Source: Euleptes europaea (lineage: Eukaryota > Chordata > Lepidosauria > Squamata > Sphaerodactylidae). From it: 64,000 nt of DNA. Below the pieces are notes generated by a model, which saw only the letters and a list, made by a program, of their open reading frames with translations, was not told the DNA's origin and ran no database searches. Positions 1 to 11,943 of the stretch are shown one piece after another. The stretch is from the NCBI RefSeq assembly GCF_029931775.1, contig NC_079317.1, positions 69,347,895 to 69,411,894 of the forward strand, given 5' to 3'. The first letter of the stretch is position 1. Each line of letters starts with the position of its first letter. The position numbers were made by a program, and so were the translations under genes.

Positions 1-2890
1 CACTCATGTTGACTGTCTTGGTTGTTCCTTTGAGTCAGGTTTGCACATTGAATAGGTGCCGTCCCAACGACTGGGGACCCTTCCTATGGAAAGAGCATCT
101 GCGAATCCCAAAGAGTTACATCTAGGCTCCTCATGTTAACGTGGAAGTCTCTGTCCTGCTCTGTAATGAAATATGGGCAGTAAAACAGGAAGATCAGTAA
201 AACAGTCAAGATCCTCAAATTAGTTTTCAAGGTCCTGAATTTTTTCTTCATTGTTTGCTGCTGTTGCCTCATTTAATCTACAGTTTACTTTGCTTTAACA
301 ATGTGACTTTGGTCATGGGAACTGCATTTGTGCAGCATGCATCACCCTCTTCCCCTCAGATAACAATAAAGAAAATGTAACAATAAATATTTCAAGCAGT
401 AGCAAATATAAGCACAATCAGTCAAAAGCCTTGGAGGGTGGATAATTCTGTTTTTGGTAAACTGAGTCTTCTTACACTGCTAAAAGAATTTTCTCCCACT
501 TCTTACAAATTCATGGATAATTTTCAAGCCTTTATTTTCTCAAAATTAATCTAATTTGTAGTTGATATATGGAAATAGTTGATCTCTTTATGTTTTGTTT
601 GTTTGTTTTGCTTAGCAGCAATGAGTCCTCTTCCTAGGACAGGAGGCAAGAGAGCATAGGTGGACTGGGAAGTCAAAATAGCCCTGAAAAGGGCCCTCCC
701 CCATGCCTTTTATTGACAGAAACCAAAGATTGAAGGCTGGCAATATTGTGGTTGCTTTGTGACCCCCACAATGGCCAGTGAGATCTCAGAGGGCATCCAT
801 TTCTTAAAAGATACAGCCTAGGTGCTGCTTCTGCTATTTGGGAAGAAGGTAACCCACCCAAAGTATTTTATTTTCAGAGTTAAGATTTTCTGTAAACCTG
901 GGGCTTCTCTCATGCTTCTAGAAAGGTCTGTGTTCATGGCCCCAATCTCCATATTTATGTAGCTGCAGATGAGGCCACATTGAGAATTAGATACATTGAC
1001 TGCTGTGAGTTCTTCCTCAGGTCTTCTGTGAAATGCTCTGAACTGTTCCTTCTCCAGTGTTCCTATATTGTTTAGTTCTAGAAGGAGTAAATTCCTATCA
1101 AAAGCCAGAATCCAAAAAACATACCGTAATGGTTAATGGAAGCAGTTTAAGTGAACCTGAGTGGCTTTTAGGACTTTTTCTTGAACAGTAGCTGTGTGGT
1201 AAGCTAATTTTTGAAGCAGATAAAAGTTTCAAATTCCTTTTCAATATGGCATTAAATCCCCTTTTTAATACTGGAATAGCGCAAACCTCTTCCTTGAACT
1301 GAAACAGGTGTTTGGATTCCAGTCAATGTTAAGTTTCATAGGATTCAGTAACAGGAATATTATAGAGATCTGTCTGTCTGAATAGAGAATTTCATAGATT
1401 TGTTCCTGATGAGGCTATGCTTGAAACCCTTAGAGAATTTATTATTTGAACAACGCTTTCTGAAAGTGTGTGCAGAAGGGATAGCCCTTCTGGCTCTTTG
1501 ATCAGAGCTAGCACATTGTTATGACTTCTGGTACTGTATTAATCTCACAAGCCATCTCAGAGCCACTCTGCTTAATATTGAGCAGTAACCTTTTTTCTCG
1601 AATGCAGCAGAATGGACTTGTCCAACTTTGCAAGAGTACAACAGTGTAATCAATTTGTTGCAAACTTCTGTTGTTGTTTTTTTTGGGTGGTGGTGGTTTG
1701 CAGCCCATTTTCAAGTGTGCATAGGACAAAGATTTATGTAATGTGGTTATTGTGAGGACATGTAATTACAATTCCAAAAATACAGCTATTATGCAATCTG
1801 TTATTCTCATCTGAGAAAATGATCTTGGTTGTCTAGACATAATAAGAAAGCCATTGTGTTTGGATTACATAAGTGACCCACTGTTCTTAGTTAAAGCTAA
1901 TGCAATTATTTGAGACAAAAAAAAACATAAGTGATGTTTATTTTAAAGGGAGACTATTTTGAAGTCCCTGAAATACTTTTAAAGGGGTATTTCTTAGATA
2001 ATGGGGGCAATGCCACATCTATAACATGAAAGGAATTGATGTGGCAGAATTACAAGAAATGTATTAGAAATTTGTTCTAGAAGGTTCCATTGGAGACCTT
2101 CATTTGCATTAATTTAAGCAGTTTTTGCTATCACCAGCCAGAGCAAAACGGCTGAATATGGTGAACGTGCATTGCTATTCTTTGATAGGAATGTGTTGAA
2201 TTTTATTTGTGAAAATTCTTGTAAGTGGACCCTTATGCATGGAATTAGTGTTCTGTCAATAACTTTTGAAAGAAATTTGACTCTTCTTCATAGGGGTTGC
2301 ATATATGTCTGTCAGAAGACTAGGGGGTGAATGACTGAGTTTTTCTTCTAACATTTCAGGATAACATGAAGCTTTTCTTGTTGTATGCAGTGGTTTGAAA
2401 TCTAGTACTAAGAAGGAAACTTGAGCTCAAACTGAAGCGGTAATTTAAAGAGTAAAAGTCTAACGGAAATGCTTTTCTCAACAAAGTTGAAATGAAGAAA
2501 ATGGTGAAGATAAGAATTAATAATTGAAGAGGGCTTCCCAGACTTTTCATGTAGCAGACTTACAGAAACAGCTTGTTCGAGCCTTTTCAACTACAGCTGA
2601 AAGAAAAGGAAGCTGAATTAGCTGCTAGGCCTAACGGTTGTCCCAGGCTTAGGGAGCTGATGAATACATGGAAAATAAAGAGGGTCTTGGTGTTCTGATT
2701 GATTTGCTTCATGTGGGCCATAAAGCAGAGAGGAAAATGAGAAGTTGCTTTATTGGCATCATTGAGATACAAAAGTGAGAAGCCACACAGCTGCTTTGTA
2801 CTGCCTGGGACTGGGGAGAAAGGAGAAATCACACCATGTGTTGAGTCCCAAAATGTTGTATACATATTCTGTATGGAGAAAATAAACAAG
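1..2890. other. Intergenic DNA, no recognised gene
   Basis: A+T-rich vertebrate intergenic sequence. I see no conserved exon, no splice-bounded open frame that looks coding and no recognisable transposon terminus. Several short T or A runs and AATAAA-like hexamers (for example near 365 and 2880) could belong to an untranslated region of a gene further left, but nothing proves it. Confidence 0.4.
84..272 (-). CDS. Small open frame with a possible membrane anchor (doubtful)
   Basis: A 62-codon minus-strand frame. A second in-frame Met at codon 8 is followed by Lys/Arg-rich residues and a hydrophobic run (residues about 20-36, ILTVLLIFLFYCPYF). This gives the profile of a type II signal anchor such as the start of a Golgi enzyme. 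There is no family match I can name, no clear splice donor at its end and no neighbour exon in view. In A+T-rich DNA a frame this short with a hydrophobic run can arise by chance. Confidence 0.12.
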   Translation of the reverse strand: MRQQQQTMKKKFRTLKTNLRILTVLLIFLFYCPYFITEQDRDFHVNMRSLDVTLWDSQMLFP

Positions 2891-3159
2891 GATATCTCTT
2901 CTCAACACTTGTTAGAGAAGCGATCTTTTTAAAAAGAGGTCTTTGTTTGGGCCTCCTCAGGTCTCATATTGTTTACTGTGCTTTCCTCACCTTCCTCTTT
3001 TCCCTAATTCTTGTCTTGCTATCTGATGCAGCTTTATTCCTTGCCTTGCCCCCTTTGCTATCAAGCTATGCCTTGTTTATAGCGCTATATACTCTGGTTT
3101 ACATGGACCAATATGTGGGAGGCCCTTCTAGTGGTGTTGTAGCACAGTAACAAGCTGTA

Positions 3160-3267
3160 AATATAATTCACATCTGAAGAAGTGAGCTGTGGCTCACGAA
3201 AACTCATACCCTACCAGAAAATATTTTTGTTAGTCTTTAAGGTGCTACTGGACTCTTGCCCTTTTTG
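3160..3267. repeat. Fragment of a squamate interspersed repeat with CTTAAAGACTAACA motif
   Basis: It carries the motif GTGAGCTGTGGCTCACGAAA and then 'GTTAGTCTTTAAGGTGCTACTGG'-like sequence (shortened here). The same family recurs in the opposite orientation at 10,211-10,295 and as a near-perfect palindrome at 53,530-53,720. The transposon class is not assigned. Penelope-like or foldback DNA elements are both possible. Confidence 0.6.
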
Positions 3268-3269
3268 TA

Positions 3270-3540
3270 TGTAAATAGTTAGCGCCGGTAAGCAGGGGAA
3301 ACACGGGGAGCTTGAGTCCCAACGAAGGCTCCTAAACCTGCACATGCCATTGGCTACTTGGGGACTGTTCCCCCCCCAATCATGGATCAGGGGGGGGGAG
3401 TGGCCGCAGGCACCCAGGGGGGCATATAATCAGGGCCGGTTCACTGAGTTCTCCAGTTCTGTACTCGTTCTGAATAAAGTGGTTGTTGTTGGAACTCCGT
3501 CTCCGACCTCGTGTGTCCTTCCCACGCAGACTTAACAACA
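3270..3540 (+). mobile_element. Probable solo LTR of an endogenous retrovirus (fossil)
   Basis: A compact block of about 270 bp with LTR-like layout: a GC-rich U3, a TATA-like CATATAATC near 3,422, an AATAAA hexamer near 3,471, a GT-rich and then C-rich R/U5-like part, and an end in ACAACA at 3,540. It abuts the 3' end of the LINE that follows. No internal retroviral sequence is adjacent, so it looks like a solo LTR. The left edge is uncertain by some 10 bp. Confidence 0.4.
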
Positions 3541-5056
3541 TGGACTAATACATTCTTACAAAGAATTACAGTCGGAGTCTTATAACACTTTAAAAAGAAA
3601 ATTACAGCTGGGACACATCTGTCAATTGCGCTAAGAGGCTGTTCTATGGCGTCGAATTTTCATTGCTGCCATGCAAAATTTCGCAACCTGAACAGTGATT
3701 GAAGAATTATCCCCTTGTAGGAGCATCTCAATCCTTTCTCCTGCCCTGTCAGGTCCCATTCTCAATAAGACGGGCTCAATAAACTTCGAACGGGGTAATG
3801 TATAAAAACTGCCGTTCAGGAGGGCATGCTCAACAATTTCTAAATCCCCTTATTTGCAAGGGCAGAACCTCTCCTCCCAGGGTGTCTTCTTAAATTTCCC
3901 CTCTAGCATAGCAGAAGGTAAGGCTGCACATCTGGCCAGGGTAAAGGCCCTTCTGTAATTAAGTAGTGGAGATAGGCTGCTGGTGCTAGGATGTTTTTAG
4001 AATGGAGGGGTGCCATGAATAGAGGCGCCCTTGCTAAATCTGCTTGTCTCTCAATGTCTTTAATCCTTTGGGATATACTGAAGTAGTGCTAGGGGTGTAA
4101 AACGCAAGTTATTTAATTTGTCTTCTATGGCTATCACCCATTTTGACCTAAAGGTGTCACAAAGGATCAGTGGGAGAAGACCATTAGGGTTGAAGTTAAT
4201 TTTTAGCCAGAGATAAATCGAGGACAGGACAATCCTTGCCTCCACCTTCACCATGCCAGTTTCTAAATGGATCAAACATTTGGAACACATCTTGGCAATT
4301 GTAGGACAGCTCTAAGGAACTTGGATTGCACACACTCAATGGGAGTAAGACAAGAGGGTGGAGAATCGAATTGTGTTCCATATAGCATTTGTGCTAGGGT
4401 TTTCGCCTGATAAAGTTTAAGTGCTGCTGGAATGTAATGTGCCCCTTTGGTCCGGAGGAAATTGATTATTAATTGAGCTGATCTTTCCCCCAAATTGGCT
4501 ACATGGGTATTATGGGCCAACTTGGAGCCAGATGCCTGGATTGTCGTTCTGAGATATTTATATTGGGTTACCTGTTCCAGCCTGTGGCCATTAATGCTCC
4601 ACCTCCTATATTTAGGACGTCTACCAAAGGCCATGACTTTTGTTTTATCGTAGTTGATCATCAAGTGTTCCTTCTCACAAAACATTGCCAATCTCATAAG
4701 CACCCTCCTTAGACCAACTGGGGTTCTCGAAAGAATTACCACGTCATCGGCGTAGAGCAGTATATGTATATGCCTGTCCGCCAGTTTAGGAGGAGCTGCA
4801 CATAAGTGAATGTCCCTACTTTTCTCCTGGCCAAAAAGACCAAGTGACAACCAGTTGGATGGAACCGCATACTTGGACAAACTTCCTTGTACCAAAAAAG
4901 CAATAACCACATGCCAATGTTGAAAGTGTTAATGATCTGTTCCAAAGAGTGGATGGACTGCAGAAGCACCCTATGATTGGGGACCCTGAAACCATGGGAA
5001 ATGTTTATTACCATAAGAGAGGGAGAGTCAGGAAAAACAGGAATTGGGTTCCAGGT
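3541..5056 (-). mobile_element. Non-LTR retrotransposon (LINE) ORF2 3' part, minus strand
   Basis: Read leftward, the sequence encodes a reverse-transcriptase tail. The catalytic motif YADD (HILLYADDVV) lies at about 4,735-4,755, followed by INYDKTKVMAFGRR, QYKYLRTTIQASG and a long C-terminal domain containing KFLRAVLQLPRCVPN. A Cys-rich piece (ERFCPCK-like) lies near 3,850. The frame is broken by several shifts and the 5' part is missing. The INYDKTKVM and YKYLGTT motifs suggest an R4/Vingi-like or other I-group clade; I cannot fix the clade by eye. The same element supplies every block of the array at 23.04-29.29 kb and the fragment at 44.97-45.29 kb. Confidence 0.8.
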
Positions 5057-5850
5057 CAGAAAATAGCAACCAACATGATTAAGGGGGAAGTACACCTCTA
5101 AGGAAAGGAGTGTAGAGCTTTTCAGTTAAAAAAAAAGATGCCAGGGAAAGAGGAAGAGAAAGATGTGATTGTGGTTTATAAAATTATAGTGTGGAGAAAG
5201 TAGAGATCCCACTGGAGATGGGTAGTTGACTTAGACCAGAGACAAAGTCTACCAATGGCTACTAACCATGATAAGCTAACCTTGTGCTGCATGCCTTCTT
5301 TGGCATGTTGGTGGGTGCTGTGGAAAACAGTATATTGGACTAGATTCAGAAGAGTTATTCTGATGTATTGTGTATTGCGTAAACCTGGTGAAAAACTACC
5401 TTGTGAAACCTGGTAAAAATCTGAGCCCCATTACTGTTAGCAGTATTTACTTACAAAGACTTTTATCAAACCATGATATACCACTACCAAAGCCCACCCA
5501 CAACTGCAAGTCATGAGACAGGTTTTTTTTTTAAAAAAAAAAACTATATCAAAATCCAAGCACAGAGATCTATTGGAATTTACAATATCATCTTTTGCCA
5601 TTACTGTTTAACCATCTGTGTCCCCACTGCTTCTCTTCTATATCATATCTCTCTACTTTAAAGCTATACAATCGCTGTAGAATACTATATCCCACCCACA
5701 CTTTACATTATATACCATTAAAGCACATATTCCTGATGTGATCAGTCTTGAGTCTTTTCTCTCTATTTTAGAGAAACAATTATAAAAATCCATGTAGTGT
5801 TCAGGAAAACATGTTTATACTTAAAATGTATCACAATGGTTAAATGGCAT
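5055..5850. repeat. Segment present again in inverted orientation at 30,146-31,011
   Basis: Unique-looking A+T-rich DNA. Its reverse complement lies at 30,146-31,011 with a few percent mismatch by eye. It contains no open frame of note. It marks one end of an inversion that distinguishes the left flanks of the two duplicons. Confidence 0.75.
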
Positions 5851-6299
5851 ATGAAGGGGGGAAATCATGTAGCCATGCAGCTCAGGTTCAGAGTTCGCTC
5901 CAAAACCCCCACATAAAATTACATTTTTGCTACCAACGCATCTAAAAAGCAGTATGAATCACAGCAGGTCCAATAAATTAGTGCCACATGATGACTCTAT
6001 TACTAGCTTCGTTTTCTACAGGTGCCTAAAGAGTTATCTGGTACAAAGTCCCTGAACCCTGCAGCTCTTTCACTGCTATAATTTTGAACACAGTATATTA
6101 TTTCTGTTTTTTAAAAAGGACTTACCGTATTATAGGATGTATCTCTGGTTGCTAAAATAAAAAATGTAATATCAACAACAGTTTCAAATGCCTTACAGCC
6201 TTGATTTCGTTCAGTTTCACAGGAACCCCTGTGAGGTAGACCACTACTTCCTGGACAAAGGAGATACTTCTATACTGATATGTGTTTTTGCCCCTTACA

Positions 6300-6900
6300 G
6301 GTTTAACTAACTTACAGCTCATTCCTGAGCCTTGCGACGGGTTGGGACAGCAAAGTCAAGGCGCTGCTGCATTGCCTCCAAAGAGGTTCCCCGGCTTCCA
6401 CAAGGCTTAAAAAAGCCTTTTTTTAAGTGTAAAAAAGAAAATGGGGTGTTCCCCCCCCCCCCAATAGAAAACAGCTATGCTGTGCCAGGAAAACCTGGCG
6501 CAGCAACGCTGCTGTTGGAGGGGGCGTTCCCATGCTGGAGGGGCTTTGGAAGTTGACTACCGTCAGCTCCATCCCTGGGAACACCCCCCCATGCCAGCAC
6601 CACATTTCTCTTCCAGGATTTAGGTCCCAGAGAGACTGCGGCGTCGGAGGAGTGGCGTGCAGCTCCGTGGTGGCCAGGTGCTGACTGAACTGCCCCCGCT
6701 GCCAGCATAATTGCCTCTTATTCCGCTATGAGAGGCCACTTATGCTGGCGGCACGGTCACACTGCCTCCAGAGCACTTTCAGCCCTCCGCCTCAGGAATG
6801 TACCTGTTCTGTGTAGTGCTGTCCTTGAAGAGACCTCAGAAGTTTTAGCTGCTGCACTGGCAGAAGTAGGTGTCTGGGTCCAATCTGAGGGGCTGGGGCT
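6300..6900. repeat. GC-rich interspersed repeat, unassigned
   Basis: An abrupt GC-rich block in A+T-rich surroundings. Phrases such as GCATTGCCTCCAAAGAGG and runs of C are partly shared with the block at 51,830-52,260. Shared sequence at two unrelated sites argues for a dispersed repeat, not a gene. Open frames inside it are low-complexity and unconvincing. Confidence 0.4.
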
Positions 6901-7469
6901 ATAAAGCTTTTTACATTATGGCATCCAGACATCTTAGAAATCAGTCCTTCCAATGTGTGCCCCTATGCCAGCTGTATTCTTCTAATTTGTATTCCTAGAA
7001 TGCTTTAAGCAAGGACTGTAGTGGTCAGGAGGGCCTTCACTGTAATTATTCCAAGGCTATGGGATAATCTTCCCTTAGTTCAGAGTTCAACTGCCTTACT
7101 CTTTTAGAAAGAGTTGTTCGTTGTATCTTGTCCACCGGACTGATTGAGTGGTCGTCTAACAGATGAATAGACAATTTGATGCTGTCATTTAGTTTTGTTT
7201 TTAATACTTTTGTTTTTTTACAATTTAAATTGAACATTATTTTGTGAGCGGTGGAACTGCAGATTAAAATACTCTGAATAATATATTTTTATTTATACAA
7301 AAAGAGCAAAGTACAGAAACAGGCATGTTACAATATTGCATAAATGTAATAAAGTCTGTAATTCCTCAAGATGCCTAAAAAGTGTATCATGCGCTGCAAA
7401 CCTTGCAGCCAATTGATTTCCAGTTTAAAAACATCTTTTTTGAAGACCCCTTTTCAAAAAAGGGCCCTC

Positions 7470-8290
7470 ATTCTACAGACTGGGAGCTAAGACAGGAAGT
7501 ATGATCTAATCCACCTAGAGTAGGAGTGGAGAACCTTTTTCCTACCAAGGGCCATTTGCATATTTATAACTTCATTGGGGGGGGGGGAACCAGGTGTAGA
7601 TCTCCCAGCGGGGGGTGGGAGGGGAGATGCTAGGGTTGTCACGTCTCCAGCCACCACCTGGAGGTTAAAGATAACAGCAGCACCAGCTCAATATCTAACA
7701 TTCATTTACTGATAATTGCATTGAAAAATCAAGAAAAATAACATCAGTACAAAATAGTACAAATCAACCACATCTTCAATGTTCAGACAACCAAGGTAAG
7801 TAGAAAATAATCACTTCTTTTTCTTTTTAGGAGACTAACGCAGGGTTACTTCACCCTCAAGGCACAGTTCCCTGAAGAATTCCATGTCCAAATGCAATAG
7901 TCCAGTTTCAATGAAAACAAAACGACACTTCCGGATCATGCACGTTTCGCAATAAACTTGCTTCATCAGTTGTAGTTCTATTATTTCATGCGAATTGCTT
8001 ACAGCATTTATGAGGGTACAGAGACCTCTGCAAAAAATGAACAAGCTAACCATATTGTACAGTACATAAAACAGTAATCCAGCATGATAAGGTATATACT
8101 GGGAGCTAAAACAGGAAGTATGATCTCATCTACCTAGGGTAGGGGTGGAGAACCTTTTTCCTGCCAAGGGCCATTTGCATATTTATAACATCATTGGGGG
8201 GGGCATACCAGGCGTAGATCTCCCAGTGGGGGGGGAGGGGAGATGCTAGGGTTGCCACATCTCCAGCCACCACCTGGGGGTTGGCAACCC
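7470..8290. repeat. Duplicated MITE-like block, about 630-bp period
   Basis: The sequence at about 7,485-7,665 recurs at about 8,097-8,285. Both start with ACTGGGAGCTAA, pass through a GTGGAGAACCTTTTTCC hAT-MITE-like stretch and end in the TAGGGTTG(C/T)CA family. The DNA between them (7,670-8,095) contains an element with a CACGTTTCGCAATAAAC motif of a kind seen near Penelope-type ends. I see no coding capacity. Confidence 0.55.
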
Positions 8291-8400
8291 TAGTAGAGGA
8301 AGGGAGGGGGGAGGGAAAGAAGGAAAGGAAGGCAGGGAGGAAAGGGAAGGAAGAAAGAAAGGGGGGAGGGACGGAGAAAGAAAGGAAAGAAGGAATTAAA
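8285..8400 (+). repeat. Purine-rich (GGAA/GGGA)n low-complexity tract
   Basis: More than 100 bases consist almost only of A and G in GGAAGG and GAAAGAAAGG units. An open frame across it is an artefact of composition. Confidence 0.85.
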
Positions 8401-8677
8401 CTTCAGCCTTGGGGGGGCATTTCATGTGCTCCTCAAATCAGCAAACATATCTTAATGCTGATTAGCTTCTTTCTAACATAATCAAAATCTTGACATAAGA
8501 TTTGAAGGCAGATATTAAGGAAGATACACATTCAAATTTAAGTTCAGAATAATAACATCAGGGGCCAAACAGTTCTCCCAACAGAATAGTGGTGCAAGAC
8601 ATGACAGAAAAACATGTTATGCAGGTCTCATGAGGCATCGAGGATTTTTCCAGATTTTTTTAAAAAAGGATTAGTTA

Positions 8678-9075
8678 GGGTTGCCAACTCCAGCCAGGAA
8701 AGTTCCTGGAGATTTGGGGTGGTGCTAAGAGAGGGCAGGGTTTGGGGGGGGGGGAGCCCAGTGGAGATGTGATACCATAGAGCAGCGGTTTCTAAACTGT
8801 GCTCCACGGGGCACTTGGTGCTCCGTGAAACATCTCCTAGTGCTCCATGAAGAGATTGGAAAGAAAAATACTACCTTCATTCACTTTAGTATATAGGTGC
8901 TAGATGAAAATTAGTGCTCCATGACTAATTTCTGTCCTGAAAAGTGCTCCATGACTCAAAAGGTTTGGGAACCGCTGCCAGATACACCCCCCAAAGCTGC
9001 CATTCTTTCCTAGGAAACTGACCTTTATAGCCCGAAGATCAGCTGTAAATTCTGGGAGAATTCCAGGCTGCACCT
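8678..9075. mobile_element. TAGGGTTGCCA-family MITE, split by a younger hAT MITE
   Basis: The outer element begins TTAGGGTTGCCAACTCC at 8,678 and resumes after 8,985 with the AGCTGTAAATTCTGGGAG-type end of the same family seen at 52.27, 57.0 and 60.1 kb. The insertion at 8,783-8,977 has its own inverted ends and is listed separately. Confidence 0.55.
8783..8977. mobile_element. hAT-type MITE, 195 bp
   Basis: Terminal inverted repeats CAGCGGTTTCTAAAC and GTTTGGGAACCGCTG bound the element. The interior repeats the phrase GTGCTCCATGA. The 8-base flanks (CCATAGAG / CCAGATAC) agree only loosely, as for an aged insertion. This CAGNGGTT...AACCNCTG end type is typical of vertebrate hAT non-autonomous elements. 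Confidence 0.7.
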
Positions 9076-9079
9076 TAAG

Positions 9080-10004
9080 GTTCATAACTTTAACTACAAC
9101 CTAATTTATTATGTAAAAAGAAACTCTGAAGATATAACATCCCTGCAGGACTAGAAGATGCGTTTGTCCTGATCTTGCGGGTGCAATTTGTTGGCAAAAA
9201 CAGGACTCCATGCTTAATCAAACTTCTGGACCAGACCCCTGGGAGTAAAAGGGCATTGCACAGGGCGAAAACGGATATGTGGGGCGTGTAACAAACCCAC
9301 CCTGGGCGTTCTCATGTGTATGGTTGCAGGTTTCCCTGCATGTAAAAGCATGTTCCTCTTCAGTGCCACCACCCCACGATATAAAACCCACCCTCTCACA
9401 TAACCAGTGCCTTGGGAAAACCCTTGTAAGGCTGCCTCTGAGCAAGTACAATGGGCAGAAAATCCAATTACTTTTGCTCCCCCCCACCCCCTGGCATTCA
9501 AGTCCATAGCTTGTATGAGTGGTCTTCAGCGTGTGAATAGGATTTAAGTCACAGTCTGCTTTCTTAGAAGGAAAGAAGCTTTATTACTAAAGATTAAACG
9601 AGAACACATACATGGAAAATAGCAGTCTAGCCTAGTAGATACAGAGGAAAGAAAAATGGAACATAAGTCTAGCTAAGTTACATTACAAGACAGTTATCTT
9701 AGATGGGGCAAACATATCCCCAAACTCCCTACTGGCCATGTGCACAAGAGAATGGGTCCCAGCTTAGATCACAGCATCTGGGCAAAGTATTTGAGCAAAT
9801 AATAAAGAAAGATTCCACCTTTTGAACCTTCTGCCTGCTTAAGGTGAAAACCTCCACCACCACCCCCCATCCAAAGTTAGGAATCCTGCCCTCATGGGAT
9901 ATACTACAAGCTCTCTCAATTAGGTCATTTGGCCCATCTCAAGGTTTTTATGACCAGCATTCATCTCCTTCATTTGGCATGTAAGCCTAATTGGGCGTTT
10001 TCCT
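9080..10004. repeat. Segment present again in inverted orientation at 29,290-30,148
   Basis: The reverse complement of this block occupies 29,290-30,148, with small length differences in the C-rich tracts. In the second location it is joined directly to the reverse complement of 5,055-5,850, so 5,851-9,079 is missing there. No convincing gene is seen. A C-rich frame near 9,280-9,500 is open on both strands and not supported by any family. Confidence 0.75.
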
Positions 10005-10210
10005 TCACTTGTAATGCTGAGATGCTACAATATCCTCTCCTCTTTTTCCCACCACGTTCTCCTCTATGTGTGGAGCAGTCAGTCTCTCTCCCAGGAAACC
10101 CCGGAATCAATAGTCCTGCCAGGGGCATTCAGGACTCGCTTCTCCCCGTCTTATTAAACTACAGCTCCCAAGATCCCTCGGTGGAAGCCATTCCTTTTTA
10201 TGTGCAGTAG

Positions 10211-10295
10211 TAGAAAAGGGCAAGAGTCCAGTAGCACCTTAAAGACTAACAAAAATATTTTCTGGCAGGGTATGAGCCACAGCTCACTTCTTATG
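10211..10295. repeat. Fragment of the CTTAAAGACTAACA repeat family
   Basis: This matches the repeat at 3,160-3,267 in reverse orientation (AAGAGTCCAGTAGCACC, then CTGGCAGGGTATGAGCC). It is a truncated copy sitting just upstream of duplicon A. Confidence 0.6.
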
Positions 10296-10308
10296 TGCAG
10301 TAGAAGAG

Positions 10309-10590
10309 AGACGTGTGTGTGTTAAGTGCCGTCAAGTCGCTTCCGACTCATGGCGACCCTATGAATGAAAGTCCTCTAAAATGTCCCGTCTTTGACAGCC
10401 TTGCTCAGATCTTGCAAATCGAGGGCTGTGGCTTCCTTTATTGAGTCCGTCCATCTCTTGTCGGGTCTCCCTCTTTTCCTGCTGCCTTCAACTTTTCCTA
10501 GCATGACTGTCTTTTCCAGTGACTCTTGTCGTCTCACGACGTGACCAAAATACGACAGCCTCAGTTTAGTCATTGGAGCTTCTAGGGTCA
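10309..10590 (-). mobile_element. Bov-B (RTE clade) LINE 3' end, minus strand
   Basis: Read leftward it encodes the C-terminus of an RTE-type ORF2: YFGHVVRRQESLEKTVMLG, then EGSRKRGRPDKRWTDSI. This is the FGHV...LEKT.MLGK.EG...RGR...RW.DSI pattern of Bov-B. The 3' tail carries the CGACTCATGGCGACC motif shared with Sauria SINE tails, plus a (TG)n end. It is 5' truncated, as usual for LINEs. Confidence 0.85.
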
Positions 10591-10674
10591 GAAGAGAGAC
10601 ACAACCCATTAAATTGGTAGGGTGTGTGTGTGTGTGGGGGGGGGGGGGTTTCCCTTTACAGCATCTTCGCCAGG

Positions 10675-11063
10675 AACCTCTACAGTCGAGGGCGGGGTAA
10701 AAATGTCCGCATTGCAATCCTCGATAGCCGACGTCCTTCCTTCGTTGCCGTTACAAGCAAGAGGACTGAAATGCCCTCTGTCTTTCTCTGCGACGGGGTT
10801 TGATGGTCCAATAGTTATCGAACGGGGGGGGGGGTGCGTAGTCTGGCGTCTGGAACATGCCTCAGCGCCGCCCTGGATCTAAAATACCTAATTTCCGACG
10901 TTTGCAGGAGGTGGGTTGGGTTGCGATGCCACGCCATGAGCTGGCAGAGCTCTAAAGCCTGACCGGGACCCTCCTGCCAACCAAGACGCAAACGGATGCA
11001 ATGGCAAAAGTAGTCTTGGCTCTGGCACGCCTATTCCTATTGCAGCCTCCGCTAGATTTTGAA
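10675..11063 (+). promoter_or_regulatory. Upstream flank of CD59-like promoter A
   Basis: A moderately GC-rich block conserved at 31,675-32,083 in front of the second gene. It has scattered CpGs and a GAGGGCGGGG GC-box-like motif near 10,687. No exon is visible. Conservation next to both promoters suggests upstream regulatory DNA, but common origin by duplication is enough to explain it. Confidence 0.4.
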
Positions 11064-11136
11064 CCAATCAAGAAATGCCTCGTTTGGCCAATAGTAAGCT
11101 CCTCTGTATAAATTCCCTGGGTTGCAGCCGTGTGAA
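11064..11136 (+). promoter_or_regulatory. Core promoter of CD59-like gene A (two CCAAT boxes and TATA)
   Basis: CCAAT boxes lie at 11,064-11,068 and 11,088-11,092 and a TATA box (TATAAAT) at 11,107-11,113. A transcript starting about 30 bases later would run to a consensus splice donor at 11,171. The spacing of CCAAT, TATA and donor is repeated at the second gene, where the TATA-proximal CCAAT reads CCAGT. The start site itself is inferred. Confidence 0.6.
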
Positions 11137-11170
11137 GTGCTAATTTCTGGAGGGTGCGATTCTGTGTAGG
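11137..11170 (+). other. Non-coding exon 1 of CD59-like gene A
   Basis: A short 5' untranslated exon inferred between the TATA box and the donor GTAGG|GTAAGT at 11,170/11,171. Vertebrate CD59 also has a non-coding first exon. The intron to the signal-peptide exon would be about 2.8 kb. A second possible untranslated exon ends at the donor ATACAAAG|GTAAGC near 13,820; it may be an alternative first exon. Confidence 0.5.
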
Positions 11171-11486
11171 GTAAGTTAATTCTTGCTCCGCCGCCCCCCC
11201 CCCCCGGTAGAATGTATAGATACATTGGAACGTATCAATATACATTCTAATAAATTTAATACATGGCATGGATTGCTTCTATCAGTTCGTCTGCATCACT
11301 TTCCCTGGGCTGGGCTTGTGAAAGTGATGCAGAGGAACCGATACAAGGAGTCTATGCCACAGAGTTTTTAGTAGAACAGAGACAGGATGATTCCTTGACA
11401 GGACTGTGGCAGAAAGCGGAAAACTCTCCAGGTGACGTGACCATGGAGAATTCCTGCACCGTCACAATTAAAAGCCAGAGACTGTG

Positions 11487-11638
11487 GGCACTTTCACACA
11501 GCCCAAAGAATGCACTTTCAGTCCACTTTCACTGCACCTTAACGATCACTTGCAAGTGGATTTTGCCAGTTCACACAGTGAAATCCACCTTCAAAGTGCA
11601 TTGAAAGTGCATTCTTTGGGCTGTGTGAAAGTGCCCTC
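11487..11638. mobile_element. MITE with long inverted ends
   Basis: The left end GGGCACTTTCACACAGCCCA is the reverse complement of the right end near 11,620-11,637, and the arms run about 35 bases. The interior repeats GTGCATTGAAAGTGC-like phrases. The superfamily is not assigned. The same insertion sits at 33,565-33,716, so it is older than the duplication. Confidence 0.7.
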
Positions 11639-11943
11639 AGGCTCCACATCATTTATCACATTACTGTCTGAAATCCTGAGTTTCAGTGTATTGGTAGTAA
11701 TGCCATTTTTCAGTATTTTGAACACTTGATCTGGCAAAGCATTACATGGGAACACTGTAGTAAATGTTGAAAGCTGGACTCTAAACACAGGGCAGTGCTA
11801 AGGTAGAAATTCTGCGTCTAATCCAATTTTTGTGTGGAGAATTGCTGAATTATGTAATCAGAATAATACAAGCTAGAGGCCTGTGAAGAATCGGGGCAGT
11901 TTGGAAACCCCACCCCATCCCTAGATCCCCATTTAGTTACCTA

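Noticed and set aside
1-2890. 3' end of FBXO3, the human neighbour upstream of CD59
   Set aside because: No exon of FBXO3 could be read on the + strand. Synteny with human 11p13 is not shown by this window.
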